A DNA stretch of 64,000 nucleotides from Nitrosomonas sp. sh817 (GTDB lineage: Bacteria > Pseudomonadota > Gammaproteobacteria > Burkholderiales > Nitrosomonadaceae): the NCBI RefSeq assembly GCF_030908545.1, contig NZ_CP133083.1, positions 992,001 to 1,056,000 on the forward strand, read 5' to 3'. The translations under genes and the position numbers were made by a program. The notes beneath the pieces were generated by a model. That model saw only the letters and a list, made by a program, of their open reading frames with translations, was not told the origin of the DNA and ran no database searches. This document shows positions 1 to 8,859 of the stretch, one piece after another (position 1 is the stretch's first letter; each line of letters opens with the position of its first letter).

Positions 1-107
1 TTCCTTTTAGCGGGTTAGATTCTGCAGATTTACCCCTGCCAGAAGCTGAAACTGGCGAACCGGATTGTGGAAGTAATTTTTCCAGAATTCAGTTCGTTTC
101 CGGACTT

Positions 108-1598
108 ATGCAGACAAAGAATGGCGCATTAAACTGCATCGACACGGAGTTCCACTTAAGATTACAAATTCTGGGTTGCTTGTACAATATTTCTTGCGAG
201 ATGCAAGCTGCTTGTTCCACGGATGATCTATTTCGCAAGCTGATTATGCATGTATCCATGGTGTGGCAACCAAGCGATGAAGTTTTTCCTTACTTGGAAA
301 TTAGTGATCGATTCTTTATTCAGGATGAGGCGAAGGGAAGCTTAGGAAATAAGTTATCCGTTCCGGTTAAAGTGGATGGCGAGACTGTCGGACAATTGGG
401 AATTTTTTATCAGCACATTGAGTATCCAAACAAAGCGGGGTTTAATGTGCCGGATTTTCTTACTAGCGTTGCTCAGGATATCGGTGCTTGGTTGCAGAGA
501 AAGAGGCTTCGTGACATGGAATTCGCTTGCCTGAATGATGTCCGGATGACCGAGCGAGCCATCAATGAGCATGCAATTGTTGCGATTACAGACTCGTGCG
601 GAAAAATTCAATATGTCAATCAGAAGTTTTGCGCAGTATCGAAGTATTCAGCCGATGAATTGATCGGACAAGATCACCGGATCATCAATTCCGGTTATCA
701 CGCCAGGGATTTTTTTCGTAACTTGTGGTCGACGATATCCAAAGGAAAAATCTGGAAGGGGGAAATCAAGAATCGCGCAAAAGACGGCAGTTTTTACTGG
801 GTTGATACCACCATCATTCCCTTTCTTGATGAGAATGGTTCCTCTTATCGATATGTTGCAATCCGTACCGAAGTGACCGCGCATAAAAAGTTGGAAGCCA
901 AAATGGAAGATCAAGTTGCGGAACTGGCACGTTCCAATGACGAGCTTGAGCAATTCGCCTATGTCGTTACCCACGATCTGCAGGAACCGTTGCGTGCCAT
1001 CACCAGTTTTGTGCAGTTGTTGAAAAAATATTGTAACGATCGGCTGGATGAGCGAGCCAACGATTTGATAGCTCATGCAGTCGCCGGAGCAAATCGCATG
1101 CAGATGCTGATAGACGATTTGTTAACCTATGCACAGGTAAATTCCAGTCAAGCGATGGTCGAAGTCAATTGCGGCCAACTGTTAAGTAACGTTCTGATTG
1201 ATCTGTCAATTGTTATCGATGAGTGTGAAGCTACCGTGACCCATGATAAGCTTCCCGTGGTTAAGGGAATTCCTTTTCAATTGATTCAGTTATTTACTAA
1301 CTTGATCAATAACGCGCTCAAGTTTAAAAGGGTGTATCCGCCTAAAGTTCATGTCGGGGTCAAAGAAAACCTGGATGAATGGGTTTTTGCGATAACCGAC
1401 AACGGCATCGGCATAGAGGAGCAGTATTTAGATCGAATTTTCCGGGTGTTCCAGCGGCTGCACAGCCGCAAGGATTATTCAGGTACCGGTATCGGCTTGG
1501 CGATTTGTAAGAAAGTGGTCGAGCACCACGGCGGCAGGATATGGGTGGAGTCTGAACCCAATGTTGGATCGTCATTTTATTTCTCAATTCCAAAATAA
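108..1598 (+). CDS. GAF-like/PAS sensor histidine kinase (5' end uncertain)
   Basis: A soluble-looking sensor kinase that would autophosphorylate and pass the phosphate to a response regulator. Residues ~15-135 resemble a GAF-type sensor fold, ~145-260 are a PAS domain (ending in the usual RTEVTAHK linker), and ~280-345 are a HisKA domain with the phosphoacceptor at H289 in THDLQEP. The HATPase domain follows, with the G boxes DNGIGI and GTGIGLAI. No membrane segment is visible. The HisKA domain is of the bacteriophytochrome-like type, which commonly pairs with small Rcp1-like regulators such as the next gene, 17 bp downstream. The reading frame stays open from the ATG at 108 back to base 3 without a stop, so the true start could lie outside the window. 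Its signal is unknown. Confidence 0.85.
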   Translation: MQTKNGALNCIDTEFHLRLQILGCLYNISCEMQAACSTDDLFRKLIMHVSMVWQPSDEVFPYLEISDRFFIQDEAKGSLGNKLSVPVKVDGETVGQLGIFYQHIEYPNKAGFNVPDFLTSVAQDIGAWLQRKRLRDMEFACLNDVRMTERAINEHAIVAITDSCGKIQYVNQKFCAVSKYSADELIGQDHRIINSGYHARDFFRNLWSTISKGKIWKGEIKNRAKDGSFYWVDTTIIPFLDENGSSYRYVAIRTEVTAHKKLEAKMEDQVAELARSNDELEQFAYVVTHDLQEPLRAITSFVQLLKKYCNDRLDERANDLIAHAVAGANRMQMLIDDLLTYAQVNSSQAMVEVNCGQLLSNVLIDLSIVIDECEATVTHDKLPVVKGIPFQLIQLFTNLINNALKFKRVYPPKVHVGVKENLDEWVFAITDNGIGIEEQYLDRIFRVFQRLHSRKDYSGTGIGLAICKKVVEHHGGRIWVESEPNVGSSFYFSIPK

Positions 1599-1615
1599 CA
1601 ATAAAATAGATAGTT

Positions 1616-2062
1616 ATGAACGATCAAAAAATAAACTGCTCCAACGTGATCCTGATTGTTGACGATAATCCCACAGATGCTATGTTGGTTCGAGAAGCTT
1701 TCGCATGCACTGATGGAAATACGGAGGTTTTTGTTGCTGAAGATGGTGTCTGTGCGCTGGAGTTTTTAAGAAAGCAAGACCCATATCTTCAAGCGCCCCG
1801 TCCCGATATTATTTTGCTGGATCTCAATATGCCTAGAAAAAACGGCATCGAGTTTTTGGCGGAAATGAAAGCCGATATTGATTTAAGAATCATCCCGGTT
1901 ATTGTTTATACTTCCTCCGTTACGGATCAGGATATTAAAGCTGCCTTTCAAAATTATGCGAATGGCTATATCAAAAAATCGGTTAATTTCGACGAATGTA
2001 TTGAAGTTGCGAAATCCATCAAAGAGTTCTGGTTTTCCACGTCGATTCTTTGCAGATCTTGA
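1616..2062 (+). CDS. Rcp1-like single-domain response regulator
   Basis: A stand-alone receiver domain of 148 residues with no output domain. The acidic pair is in IVDDNPTDA, the phosphoacceptor is D69 in ILLDLNMP, the conserved Thr/Ser lies in VYTSS, and the Lys is in GYIKKS. The insertion before the phosphorylation loop and the sequence style match Rcp1-type regulators that serve phytochrome-like kinases. This fits the kinase just upstream and suggests the two are cognate. The last ~10 residues are an unusual tail without family support. The next gene starts 6 bp after the stop. It probably acts as a phosphate shuttle or by protein contact, since no DNA-binding domain is present. Confidence 0.85.
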   Translation: MNDQKINCSNVILIVDDNPTDAMLVREAFACTDGNTEVFVAEDGVCALEFLRKQDPYLQAPRPDIILLDLNMPRKNGIEFLAEMKADIDLRIIPVIVYTSSVTDQDIKAAFQNYANGYIKKSVNFDECIEVAKSIKEFWFSTSILCRS

Positions 2063-2068
2063 CCGGGT

Positions 2069-3526
2069 ATGACCAATTCCCAAATTCATATTCTGCTGAT
2101 TGAGGACAATGAAACGGATGCCATTCTTGTGCAGAGCGATTTGCAGCAAGCAATGGGCGATCAGGTTTCCGTTGTTCACGCCGAACGGTTAAGTTCCGCA
2201 CTGCAGTTCATTCAGGAACAATCGTTTGATTTGATTTTATCCGACCTTACTTTACCTGACAGTGATGGGATTGAAACCATTAACCGCTTGCGCAAACAGG
2301 CAACCAGTATTCCAATTGCCGTATTGTCTTTTCGCGATGATGAAAAACTTGCGATCAAGTCGATTAAAGCGGGTGCGCAGGATTATCTCGTTAAAGGCAG
2401 TCTGACAGAAGGCGTTCTTGCTCGCGTAATCCGTTATTCGATTGAACGAAAGCGTATCGAAGAAGGTGTCCGGAAAGCCCAGCAGCGTTTTCAGACCATC
2501 TTTGAAAAAGCACCGCTTGGCATTGCATTGATTAACTTGCAAACCGGCAATTATTACGATGTCAATCCCAGGTATGCAGCGATCACTGGCAGAAGCGTGG
2601 ATGACTTGCTTAAGGGTAATCAATCGGATATTTTATACCCGGAAGATGTGCCGTCTTATCATAAGGATATTGAACTTTTCATCAAGCAGCGGTCACAGGA
2701 TTGCAAGATTGAGAAACGAATCTTGCGCCCGGATAAGGCCGTCATCTGGATCGAAATGTCGATTGTTCCTTTTGAAATCATAGCCAACAATGAAATATCT
2801 TACTTATGTATGATAGAGGATATTACGGAACGTAAGCGCATGATTGAGAATTTGCGGCATTTGACAGCGCATTTGCAGGATGTCAGGGAAGAGGAAAGAA
2901 CCCGGATTGGCCGTGAAATTCACGATGTATTGGGAGGAACGTTAACCGTTCTGAAAATGGATTTGGACTGGCTTTCCAAGAAAATTACGGCAGACCCCAT
3001 GCATGAGCGGATCGAGTCACTTTATCAATTAACCGGGGAAGCAATTGAAACCGCGCGGCGGGTATCGGTCAATTTGCGTCCCAATGTACTCGATAACTTG
3101 GGGTTATATGGCGCCATTGAATGGTTGATCAGGGAATTTGAACAGCGAACCAATATCCAATGTAACTTGGAATCCATGGTTGCTAATTTGTCATGTTTTA
3201 ATAAAAGTTACGAAACCAGTATTTTCCGGATTATTCAAGAAATATTTATTAACATTACGCGGCATGCGCAAGCCAGCAGGGTCGACATTGAACTGGCGGA
3301 AGAAAGCGGTGAAGCGGTGATAACGATCAGGGATAATGGCGTCGGAATTACGGAATTTCAAATATTGAATCCTGAATCCTTTGGAATCATAGGCATGAAT
3401 GAGAGAGCGCAGCAACTGGGTGGAAAAATAAACATTATGGGAAGTCCGTCGGAAGGAAGTGTTGTAACATTGAGATTGCCGCTTGCGGTGGTGGCGACCA
3501 GTGACGGGGAATGCAAAAATGATTAA
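2069..3526 (+). CDS. Receiver-PAS-HisKA_3 hybrid sensor kinase (NarX/DegS-like)
   Basis: A 485-residue cytoplasmic kinase. The N-terminal receiver domain (~1-120) has its phosphoacceptor at D59 in LILSDLTLP. A PAS domain spans ~140-255. The dimerisation domain is of the HisKA_3 type, with the phosphoacceptor at H285 in GREIHDVLGG, followed by a NarX/DegS-type HATPase with the boxes DNGVGI and GIIGMNERA. HisKA_3 kinases phosphorylate NarL-type regulators, and such a gene follows with an 8-bp overlap, so the pair is very likely cognate. The receiver at its own N terminus could let the upstream kinase modulate it, joining the four genes into one relay. No transmembrane segment is visible. Confidence 0.88.
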   Translation: MTNSQIHILLIEDNETDAILVQSDLQQAMGDQVSVVHAERLSSALQFIQEQSFDLILSDLTLPDSDGIETINRLRKQATSIPIAVLSFRDDEKLAIKSIKAGAQDYLVKGSLTEGVLARVIRYSIERKRIEEGVRKAQQRFQTIFEKAPLGIALINLQTGNYYDVNPRYAAITGRSVDDLLKGNQSDILYPEDVPSYHKDIELFIKQRSQDCKIEKRILRPDKAVIWIEMSIVPFEIIANNEISYLCMIEDITERKRMIENLRHLTAHLQDVREEERTRIGREIHDVLGGTLTVLKMDLDWLSKKITADPMHERIESLYQLTGEAIETARRVSVNLRPNVLDNLGLYGAIEWLIREFEQRTNIQCNLESMVANLSCFNKSYETSIFRIIQEIFINITRHAQASRVDIELAEESGEAVITIRDNGVGITEFQILNPESFGIIGMNERAQQLGGKINIMGSPSEGSVVTLRLPLAVVATSDGECKND

Positions 3527-4151
3527 TGTTTTGATTGCTGATGACCATGCTTTATTTCGAGACGGCTTAAAAAGAATTTTCAGCGAAACGGATGATATCG
3601 AAGTGATTGCCGAGGCGGTGGATGGTAAGGATATCATCAAGAAAGCACGGGAGTTCAAGTGGGACGTGGCGTTGCTGGATATCAACCTGCCCGATATGAA
3701 CGGGTTGGACATCCTGAAGCGGATAATTTCCACGAATGCGTCATCCTGTGTTTTGGTTCTGAGCATGTATCCGGAAGAAGAATACGCCATACGGGCTATT
3801 CGTTCGGGTGCATCCGGATATTTAACAAAAGACAGTCCGACCGATCAACTGATTCATGTCATTAGAAGGCTCTCGAAGGGCGGAAAATATGTGAATCCGG
3901 AGTTGGCGGAAAAACTATTGTTTAATCCATCCATGGATTCCGCGGAGTTACTCCATACGACCTTCTCTGACCGCGAATTTCATGTATTCAAATTGATTGT
4001 TGCCGGTGAATCTTTAACATCAATTGCCAGCAAGCTGTCGTTAAGTGTGAAAACGGTCAGTACGTACCGTTCCCGCATACTGGAAAAAATGAATATGAAG
4101 AATAATGCGCAGCTGGTCCGCTATGCGATCCAACACAAGCTGGTGGAATAA
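3519..4151 (+). CDS. NarL/FixJ-family response regulator
   Basis: A DNA-binding output regulator of 210 residues. The receiver domain (1-120) has the acidic pair in IADDHALF, phosphoacceptor D54 in ALLDINLP, and Lys in YLTKDSP. The C-terminal LuxR-type helix-turn-helix (~145-205) contains the recognition-helix region LSLSVKTVSTYRSR. I chose the ATG at 3519, which gives the standard MINVLIADDH beginning and overlaps the kinase stop by 8 bp; an in-frame start at 3483 would add 12 residues lying inside the kinase gene. It is probably the transcriptional output of the kinase upstream. Its targets cannot be told from this window. Confidence 0.9.
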   Translation: MINVLIADDHALFRDGLKRIFSETDDIEVIAEAVDGKDIIKKAREFKWDVALLDINLPDMNGLDILKRIISTNASSCVLVLSMYPEEEYAIRAIRSGASGYLTKDSPTDQLIHVIRRLSKGGKYVNPELAEKLLFNPSMDSAELLHTTFSDREFHVFKLIVAGESLTSIASKLSLSVKTVSTYRSRILEKMNMKNNAQLVRYAIQHKLVE

Positions 4152-4174
4152 TAGATTGAGCAGTGGTGAGGTGG

Positions 4175-4813
4175 TTATTGTGTTCTTTCTGAGAAGTACT
4201 TCCAAATCAGCCTTCTGAGCATCATTAATTTCCCATGAAAGAAATGTCCGGCACCCGGAATAACGACAACGGGTTGTGATGCAGGTTCGGCCCATGCCAG
4301 TACTTCCCGAGGCAAAACGATGTCATCTTTATCGCCCTGAATAATTAAAGCACATTGCGTGGTGCCGGGGATCATCGGCGCATTCAGTTTCGCGACCGAA
4401 GGCGCAATCAAGATGAGAAATTCCGGCGCCAGTTCTTTTGCGGCAAATAATTGTACGGCGCCCCCAAACGAAAATCCCGCCAAGAGTAGCGGCAGATCGG
4501 CAAAATGATTGCCGAATTGTTCGCGGATTGCTTGCGTGACTGCCACGGCGTCTTCTGTTTCGCCGGCTCCATGTGCGAAAGTACCTTCGCTTTGACCAAC
4601 ACCGCGGAAATTAAATTTGACGGTTATAAAATCCAGTTCCAGCAGAGTTGTGAATAAAGTCTGCACAACTTTGTTGTCCATCGTTCCGCCATGAAGCGGG
4701 TGAGGGTGCGCAATGATGCCGATGCCTCTTGGATTCGAGGAAGGTTCGCCCAGAACGGCTTCGAGTTTTCCGGCAGGTCCGCTAATAAAAAACTTTCGAT
4801 GGGCAATTGACAA
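4175..4813 (-). CDS. Alpha/beta-hydrolase family protein
   Basis: A 212-residue alpha/beta hydrolase. The catalytic triad is readable: nucleophile Ser in the elbow GFSFGG, an acid in GDKDDIV, and His in GAGHFFHG. The HPHP segment near the start (IIAHPHPLHGG) and the NFRGVGQSEG box are typical of the small conserved hydrolases of proteobacteria whose substrate is mostly unknown. There is no signal peptide, so it should be cytoplasmic. It converges on the response-regulator gene and lies 36 bp downstream of the ferredoxin gene on the same strand, suggesting a two-gene unit. The substrate cannot be assigned. Confidence 0.82.
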   Translation of the reverse strand: MSIAHRKFFISGPAGKLEAVLGEPSSNPRGIGIIAHPHPLHGGTMDNKVVQTLFTTLLELDFITVKFNFRGVGQSEGTFAHGAGETEDAVAVTQAIREQFGNHFADLPLLLAGFSFGGAVQLFAAKELAPEFLILIAPSVAKLNAPMIPGTTQCALIIQGDKDDIVLPREVLAWAEPASQPVVVIPGAGHFFHGKLMMLRRLIWKYFSERTQ

Positions 4814-4849
4814 GTTATTTACCCGGTTAGCAGTAGAGACGGCTGGTTA

Positions 4850-5158
4850 TCAAATCTTGAGCCGTTCGACGATGTTACCTTTGATTAGATGCTCATCGAT
4901 GATCTCATCAATGTCATCTTTATCAATATAGGTATACCAAGTTTCTTCCGGGTAAATGACAATGACCGGCCCCTCGTCACAGCGATCCAGACAACCGGCA
5001 GTATTGACGCGAATTTTCTTTTTGCCATCCAGCTTTAACGATTTAATACGTTGCTTGGCATAATCGCGCAGCTCTTGAGCGCAAAAATTATTACAACATG
5101 CTGCGCCGCCTTCACGCTGATTGGTGCAGAAAAAGACATGATATTGGTAATAGCTCAT
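4850..5158 (-). CDS. Thioredoxin-like [2Fe-2S] ferredoxin
   Basis: A small redox protein of 102 residues. Cys residues in the N-terminal FFCTNQ segment and in AGCLDRCDEGP match the thioredoxin-like [2Fe-2S] ferredoxin family, as found alone or fused to NADH dehydrogenase NuoE-type subunits. Further Cys residues occur in the AACCNNFC segment. The LDRCDEGPVIVIYPE stretch is characteristic. It is expected to carry electrons in the cytoplasm; the partner is unknown. It is the first gene of a short minus-strand unit with the hydrolase downstream. The ATG at 5158 begins directly with the family-typical strand, so the start is reasonably firm. Confidence 0.85.
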   Translation of the reverse strand: MSYYQYHVFFCTNQREGGAACCNNFCAQELRDYAKQRIKSLKLDGKKKIRVNTAGCLDRCDEGPVIVIYPEETWYTYIDKDDIDEIIDEHLIKGNIVERLKI

Positions 5159-5536
5159 GGGTATGTCAGTGATGGAAACGAATACGGTTAGTTTAACGCA
5201 ATTTGACTGATTCCTGAACAGGCAGGTGTTCTATCATGGATGCGGGATTTGTCGTTGATTGGAAACGATATTGTCTACTCCGGAGAGCTGATTTGCTGAT
5301 TTGACAAACCCGTTGAATTCCAGTACTTTCGCAGGGAATTTATAGCGTGTGTCCTTTTTTCAAAACGCGCAAATGTTAGCGATAACGTTTGTCAGCGAAC
5401 CGGTTGAACATAATCAGTTGAAAAGCAGTATTTTCCAGAATTCCGTATGACGATAGCATTCCTAATGCTGCGAGCGCATTTTGCGGCGCCGTGGATTTGC
5501 ATGTAAGAGTGAAACCGGCTAACCAGGATATATAAC
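5159..5536. other. Intergenic region, divergent promoters expected
   Basis: This 378-bp gap separates the minus-strand ferredoxin gene from the plus-strand glycan genes, so promoters for both should lie here. I saw no convincing open reading frame, RNA gene or strong hairpin. No -35/-10 pair stands out enough to annotate. Confidence 0.5.
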
Positions 5537-6238
5537 ATGAAGAAGGTTGCGATATTGCAGTCGAACTATATTCCTTGGAAAGGCTACTTTGACATCATTG
5601 CCGCAGTCGATGAGTTTATCGTCTATGATGACGTGCAATATACGAAAAACGACTGGCGCAACAGAAACAAGATCAAGGTGAATGGTCAAGTGCAGTGGTT
5701 AACGATCCCGGTGCGCCACAGCGTCTCAGACAAAATTTGCGATGTGAAGGTATCTTTTGACAACTGGCACGTCAAGCATTGGAAGACGCTGCAAATCAAT
5801 TATGGCCGTGCAGCGGCATTCCGGGAAACAGCGGAATTTGTTGAAGAACTGTACCGGTCGCCACGGTCGCTTTATTTAAGCGAAATCAACGTGGATTTTA
5901 TCCGCTCGATCAATCGCTTTCTTGGTATTGATACGATGATGACGCAATCGTCCGATTATCACTGCAGCGGGGAAAGGTCGGAGCGGCTGGTTGCGCTATG
6001 CAAGGCGGCTGGCGCTGACTGTTACTTGAGTGGGCCAGCAGCGAAGTCTTACCTGGATGTATCATTATTTGAGAAGGAAAAAATCACTGTTGAATGGATG
6101 GATTACTCGGGTTATCCGGAATATCCGCAGATGGAGGGGCCGTTTGAGCATGGCGTATCCATCCTCGATCTGATTTTTAATACCGGAAGTTCAGCCGGGT
6201 CATTTATGAAGTTTGTCAAACCGATAGCACACAGTTAA
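5537..6238 (+). CDS. WbqC-family protein, copy 1
   Basis: A 233-residue member of the WbqC family found in O-antigen and other surface-glycan clusters. The family opening (AILQSNYIPWKGYF), the YDDVQYT segment, the WLTIPV strand and the C-terminal FEHGVSILDLIFN are all present. The biochemical role of the family is not firmly established; a link to modification of amino sugars is often supposed from context. Here it heads a four-gene unit with an FAD enzyme (15 bp gap), a methyltransferase and a glycosyltransferase. A second copy starting at 10655 is roughly 80% identical by eye. No signal peptide or membrane segment is visible. Confidence 0.85.
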   Translation: MKKVAILQSNYIPWKGYFDIIAAVDEFIVYDDVQYTKNDWRNRNKIKVNGQVQWLTIPVRHSVSDKICDVKVSFDNWHVKHWKTLQINYGRAAAFRETAEFVEELYRSPRSLYLSEINVDFIRSINRFLGIDTMMTQSSDYHCSGERSERLVALCKAAGADCYLSGPAAKSYLDVSLFEKEKITVEWMDYSGYPEYPQMEGPFEHGVSILDLIFNTGSSAGSFMKFVKPIAHS

Positions 6239-6253
6239 TGGGGGAGTTGTTTT

Positions 6254-7696
6254 ATGATCGAAAGCGTGACGAAAGGTAAAGTTGTTATTGCAGGCGCGGG
6301 GATGACCGGTCTGATGATGGCGCTTCGGATTAAACAGCTTGATCCGGATATCGGGGTGGTTATCTTCGACAGAGCCGACCGGCCGGGTGGCATGTACCAA
6401 AGTATCGAATATCCTGACGGCAGGCTATTTGATTACGGAATGCACCTTATCTATGAGTCTTGCAATCCTGATGTCGATAATCTTTACCGTGAAGTGATGG
6501 ATGAACGGGACTGGCACATTCATGAAAATAACGAGAAGGATATTGCCGGTTTGTATTTCCGGGGGCGATTGCAGAATTATTCACATTACGTTGACCTTAG
6601 ATCCTTTGACGATGTTGAGAAGAAGCGATTGCTTGGCGACTTTATGTTTAATCTCGGAGGGAGCGTTAAAGATTGCGGGCGTTCTGGATGGCAGTTCTTG
6701 TTGAATCAATTTGGTAACGAAATCGTTGAGTCAGTGCATCGACCGCTTATTCAATCTTTGTATAGGGTTGATATCGAAGCTATCGATCGATTTGCGGTTA
6801 AAGCATCAGCCTTGGAACGGGTTATCCTGTTCGATCCCGATACGATGCTTGACTTGATGAAGTCCGATCGGATACGGTCGCGCTTAGCATTTCCGGATCA
6901 ACTGAATCTGCCGCCATACCGTACCAATCATCAGAAAGCGTTATATCCCAAGCGGTTTGGTATGAAGCACTATGTCGATCGATTGGTGGATACCTTGCAA
7001 CAGCGCGGGGTGGAGATTTTGACGAATATCGCCGGAATGTCATTGCATTGTTCTGATGATCAAGTGGATTCGATTACAATTAACGATAAGAAAGGCGATT
7101 CCCGGAAGATTCCGGTTCAAACATTGTTCTGGTCGATAGGCTGGCCGAGTTTGGGGCATGCGCTAGGTACTGATATGTCCGGTATTGGTAAGCCCGCTGG
7201 AACGAGAGTCGTTTTCGCTAATTTCGTGTTCGATCAGATGCCGCTGATGGATCGGCTTTATTATTTTTATTGTTACGACCCGGGTTTTGCGGCATTCCGC
7301 GTTACGAATTATGTGAATTATTGTCCGGCTGCGGCAGTCGATGGCTTTCCGGTTTGCGTCGAGCTTTGGCCTTCCCGTTTGGGGTTAGATGCTAAAAATT
7401 TGTCAGATGAACAATGCCTTGCCTTGGCATTGGATGAGTTGCGTCGCTTTGGTGTGATTACCGAAAAACATGCGCTTAAATTCTCGGCGATTGAGAACAA
7501 GGGGGGCGAATTTCCATTACCGTCGATAGCTAATGTAACCGCTATCGGAGAAATTAAAAAACGGGTGCTCAGCAAAAAAATGAAAAATATAGCAGTGACA
7601 GGGATCATGGCAAGTGATGATTTGTTTTTTATCCCGGACATTTTGAATCATGCCTTCTCAGTTATTGAAAAAACTTTTACAGGTGAAAACAAATGA
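6254..7696 (+). CDS. FAD-dependent oxidoreductase of a glycan cluster
   Basis: A 480-residue flavoprotein. The N terminus carries the dinucleotide-binding motif GAGMTGL followed by an acidic ribose-binding end (VVIFDRADRPGG) and a second FAD contact around FDYGMHLIYES, the pattern of amine-oxidase, protoporphyrinogen-oxidase and UDP-galactopyranose-mutase relatives. Related proteins occur in surface-polysaccharide clusters. The substrate is probably a nucleotide- or lipid-linked sugar, but this is inference from the neighbours. It overlaps the methyltransferase by ATGA at 7693-7696, indicating translational coupling. No membrane segment is evident. Confidence 0.75.
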   Translation: MIESVTKGKVVIAGAGMTGLMMALRIKQLDPDIGVVIFDRADRPGGMYQSIEYPDGRLFDYGMHLIYESCNPDVDNLYREVMDERDWHIHENNEKDIAGLYFRGRLQNYSHYVDLRSFDDVEKKRLLGDFMFNLGGSVKDCGRSGWQFLLNQFGNEIVESVHRPLIQSLYRVDIEAIDRFAVKASALERVILFDPDTMLDLMKSDRIRSRLAFPDQLNLPPYRTNHQKALYPKRFGMKHYVDRLVDTLQQRGVEILTNIAGMSLHCSDDQVDSITINDKKGDSRKIPVQTLFWSIGWPSLGHALGTDMSGIGKPAGTRVVFANFVFDQMPLMDRLYYFYCYDPGFAAFRVTNYVNYCPAAAVDGFPVCVELWPSRLGLDAKNLSDEQCLALALDELRRFGVITEKHALKFSAIENKGGEFPLPSIANVTAIGEIKKRVLSKKMKNIAVTGIMASDDLFFIPDILNHAFSVIEKTFTGENK

Positions 7697-8859
7697 TGAA
7701 TAGCGTTACCATTGAAAAATTGCCCTTTTACTGGCGATTAAGCCCGTCCGGAGAACCTCGCAGCAACATTGTCGAGGATTTCTACCCGTTTGAATTTTCC
7801 CAGCGGCCGGAATTCGGGCTGGTGATTCAGAAACGAAACGAAGCTGTGTTGGAAGCCCTGGAAAAAATCTATCAGCAGGAATATAACATTGGCTATCTGC
7901 AGGATACCTATGAAATTGCCAGGCAATACGGGGTGGATTTTGTGCGTTTCCTTGACAAAGTGCTCGCCGATAATCCCGGAATTCACAAGGTGCTGGAAAT
8001 CGGTTGCGGCGGCTGTGTCATTCTCGAAGGACTGATGAAGCGGGGTTACGATGTGGTTGGCGTTGATTCAAGCCCGTTTGCCGCAAAAGAAGGTGCAAAG
8101 AAAGGGGTGAAAGTGGTAACGGCTTTCTTCCCGACGCCGCTGGTCACAGAAAAGTTCGACCTGGCATTTCATGTAGACGTGCTTGAGCATATTCACAAGC
8201 CGCTGGAATTTCTCCAGCAAATCCGGGAAAACTTGAATCCGGATGGAATCGTCATCGTCAATGTGCCGGATGCAACCGAAAGCATCGAAATCGGAGATAT
8301 TTCGATGGCGATGCATCAACATCTTAATTATTTTACGGAAGATTCGCTATCGGCGATGTTACGCAGCGCCGGCTTTGATGTGCTGAGCGTTATCAAGGCC
8401 GGCTATGGCGGATCGCTGTACGCCGCAGCGCGACGTTCAAAAGCTGCGGCAACTGAGCAGCCGGAAGCTGCTGTTGATTTTTCATCACATGACCGTTTCC
8501 CGGAGCTGGCGAAGCGTGCGCTTTCAACCTTTGATCAGTTAGTAACGGATATTCTGGCGGACAAATCTGCAAGTCTTGGATTTTATGTGCCATTGCGCAC
8601 GTTGCCGTATATTGCCATGACTGGCCGTTTTTCTGGTTTTCGTTTTTTCGATGATACTAATCACTGGCATTATCGGGAGTTCGACGGTGTACCGGTGACA
8701 ATTGAGAATTTTGCCGATCTGCAGAAAAAACCGGTTACGCATATGTTGATCATGAGCTTAACGTTCGGTGATGTCATTCAGAAAAAAATTCATGCAAACT
8801 TCGATAACCAAATAAAAACTTATACTCTTTCAGAGATTGCGCGCGGAACAGCATCATGA
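7693..8859 (+). CDS. Class I SAM-dependent methyltransferase (sugar C-methyltransferase-like)
   Basis: A 388-residue methyltransferase. Motif I is VLEIGCGGC, followed by the acidic end of strand 2 in VVGVDSSP; the post-I region contains FHVDVLEHIHKPLE. An extra C-terminal domain (~280-385) resembles the second domain of sugar C-methyltransferase-type proteins. The N-terminal ~90 residues precede the Rossmann fold. It begins on an ATGA overlap with the FAD gene and ends on another ATGA overlap with the glycosyltransferase, so the three are co-translated. A sugar or glycolipid substrate is inferred from context. The start could be either of the two adjacent ATG codons. Confidence 0.8.
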   Translation: MMNSVTIEKLPFYWRLSPSGEPRSNIVEDFYPFEFSQRPEFGLVIQKRNEAVLEALEKIYQQEYNIGYLQDTYEIARQYGVDFVRFLDKVLADNPGIHKVLEIGCGGCVILEGLMKRGYDVVGVDSSPFAAKEGAKKGVKVVTAFFPTPLVTEKFDLAFHVDVLEHIHKPLEFLQQIRENLNPDGIVIVNVPDATESIEIGDISMAMHQHLNYFTEDSLSAMLRSAGFDVLSVIKAGYGGSLYAAARRSKAAATEQPEAAVDFSSHDRFPELAKRALSTFDQLVTDILADKSASLGFYVPLRTLPYIAMTGRFSGFRFFDDTNHWHYREFDGVPVTIENFADLQKKPVTHMLIMSLTFGDVIQKKIHANFDNQIKTYTLSEIARGTAS

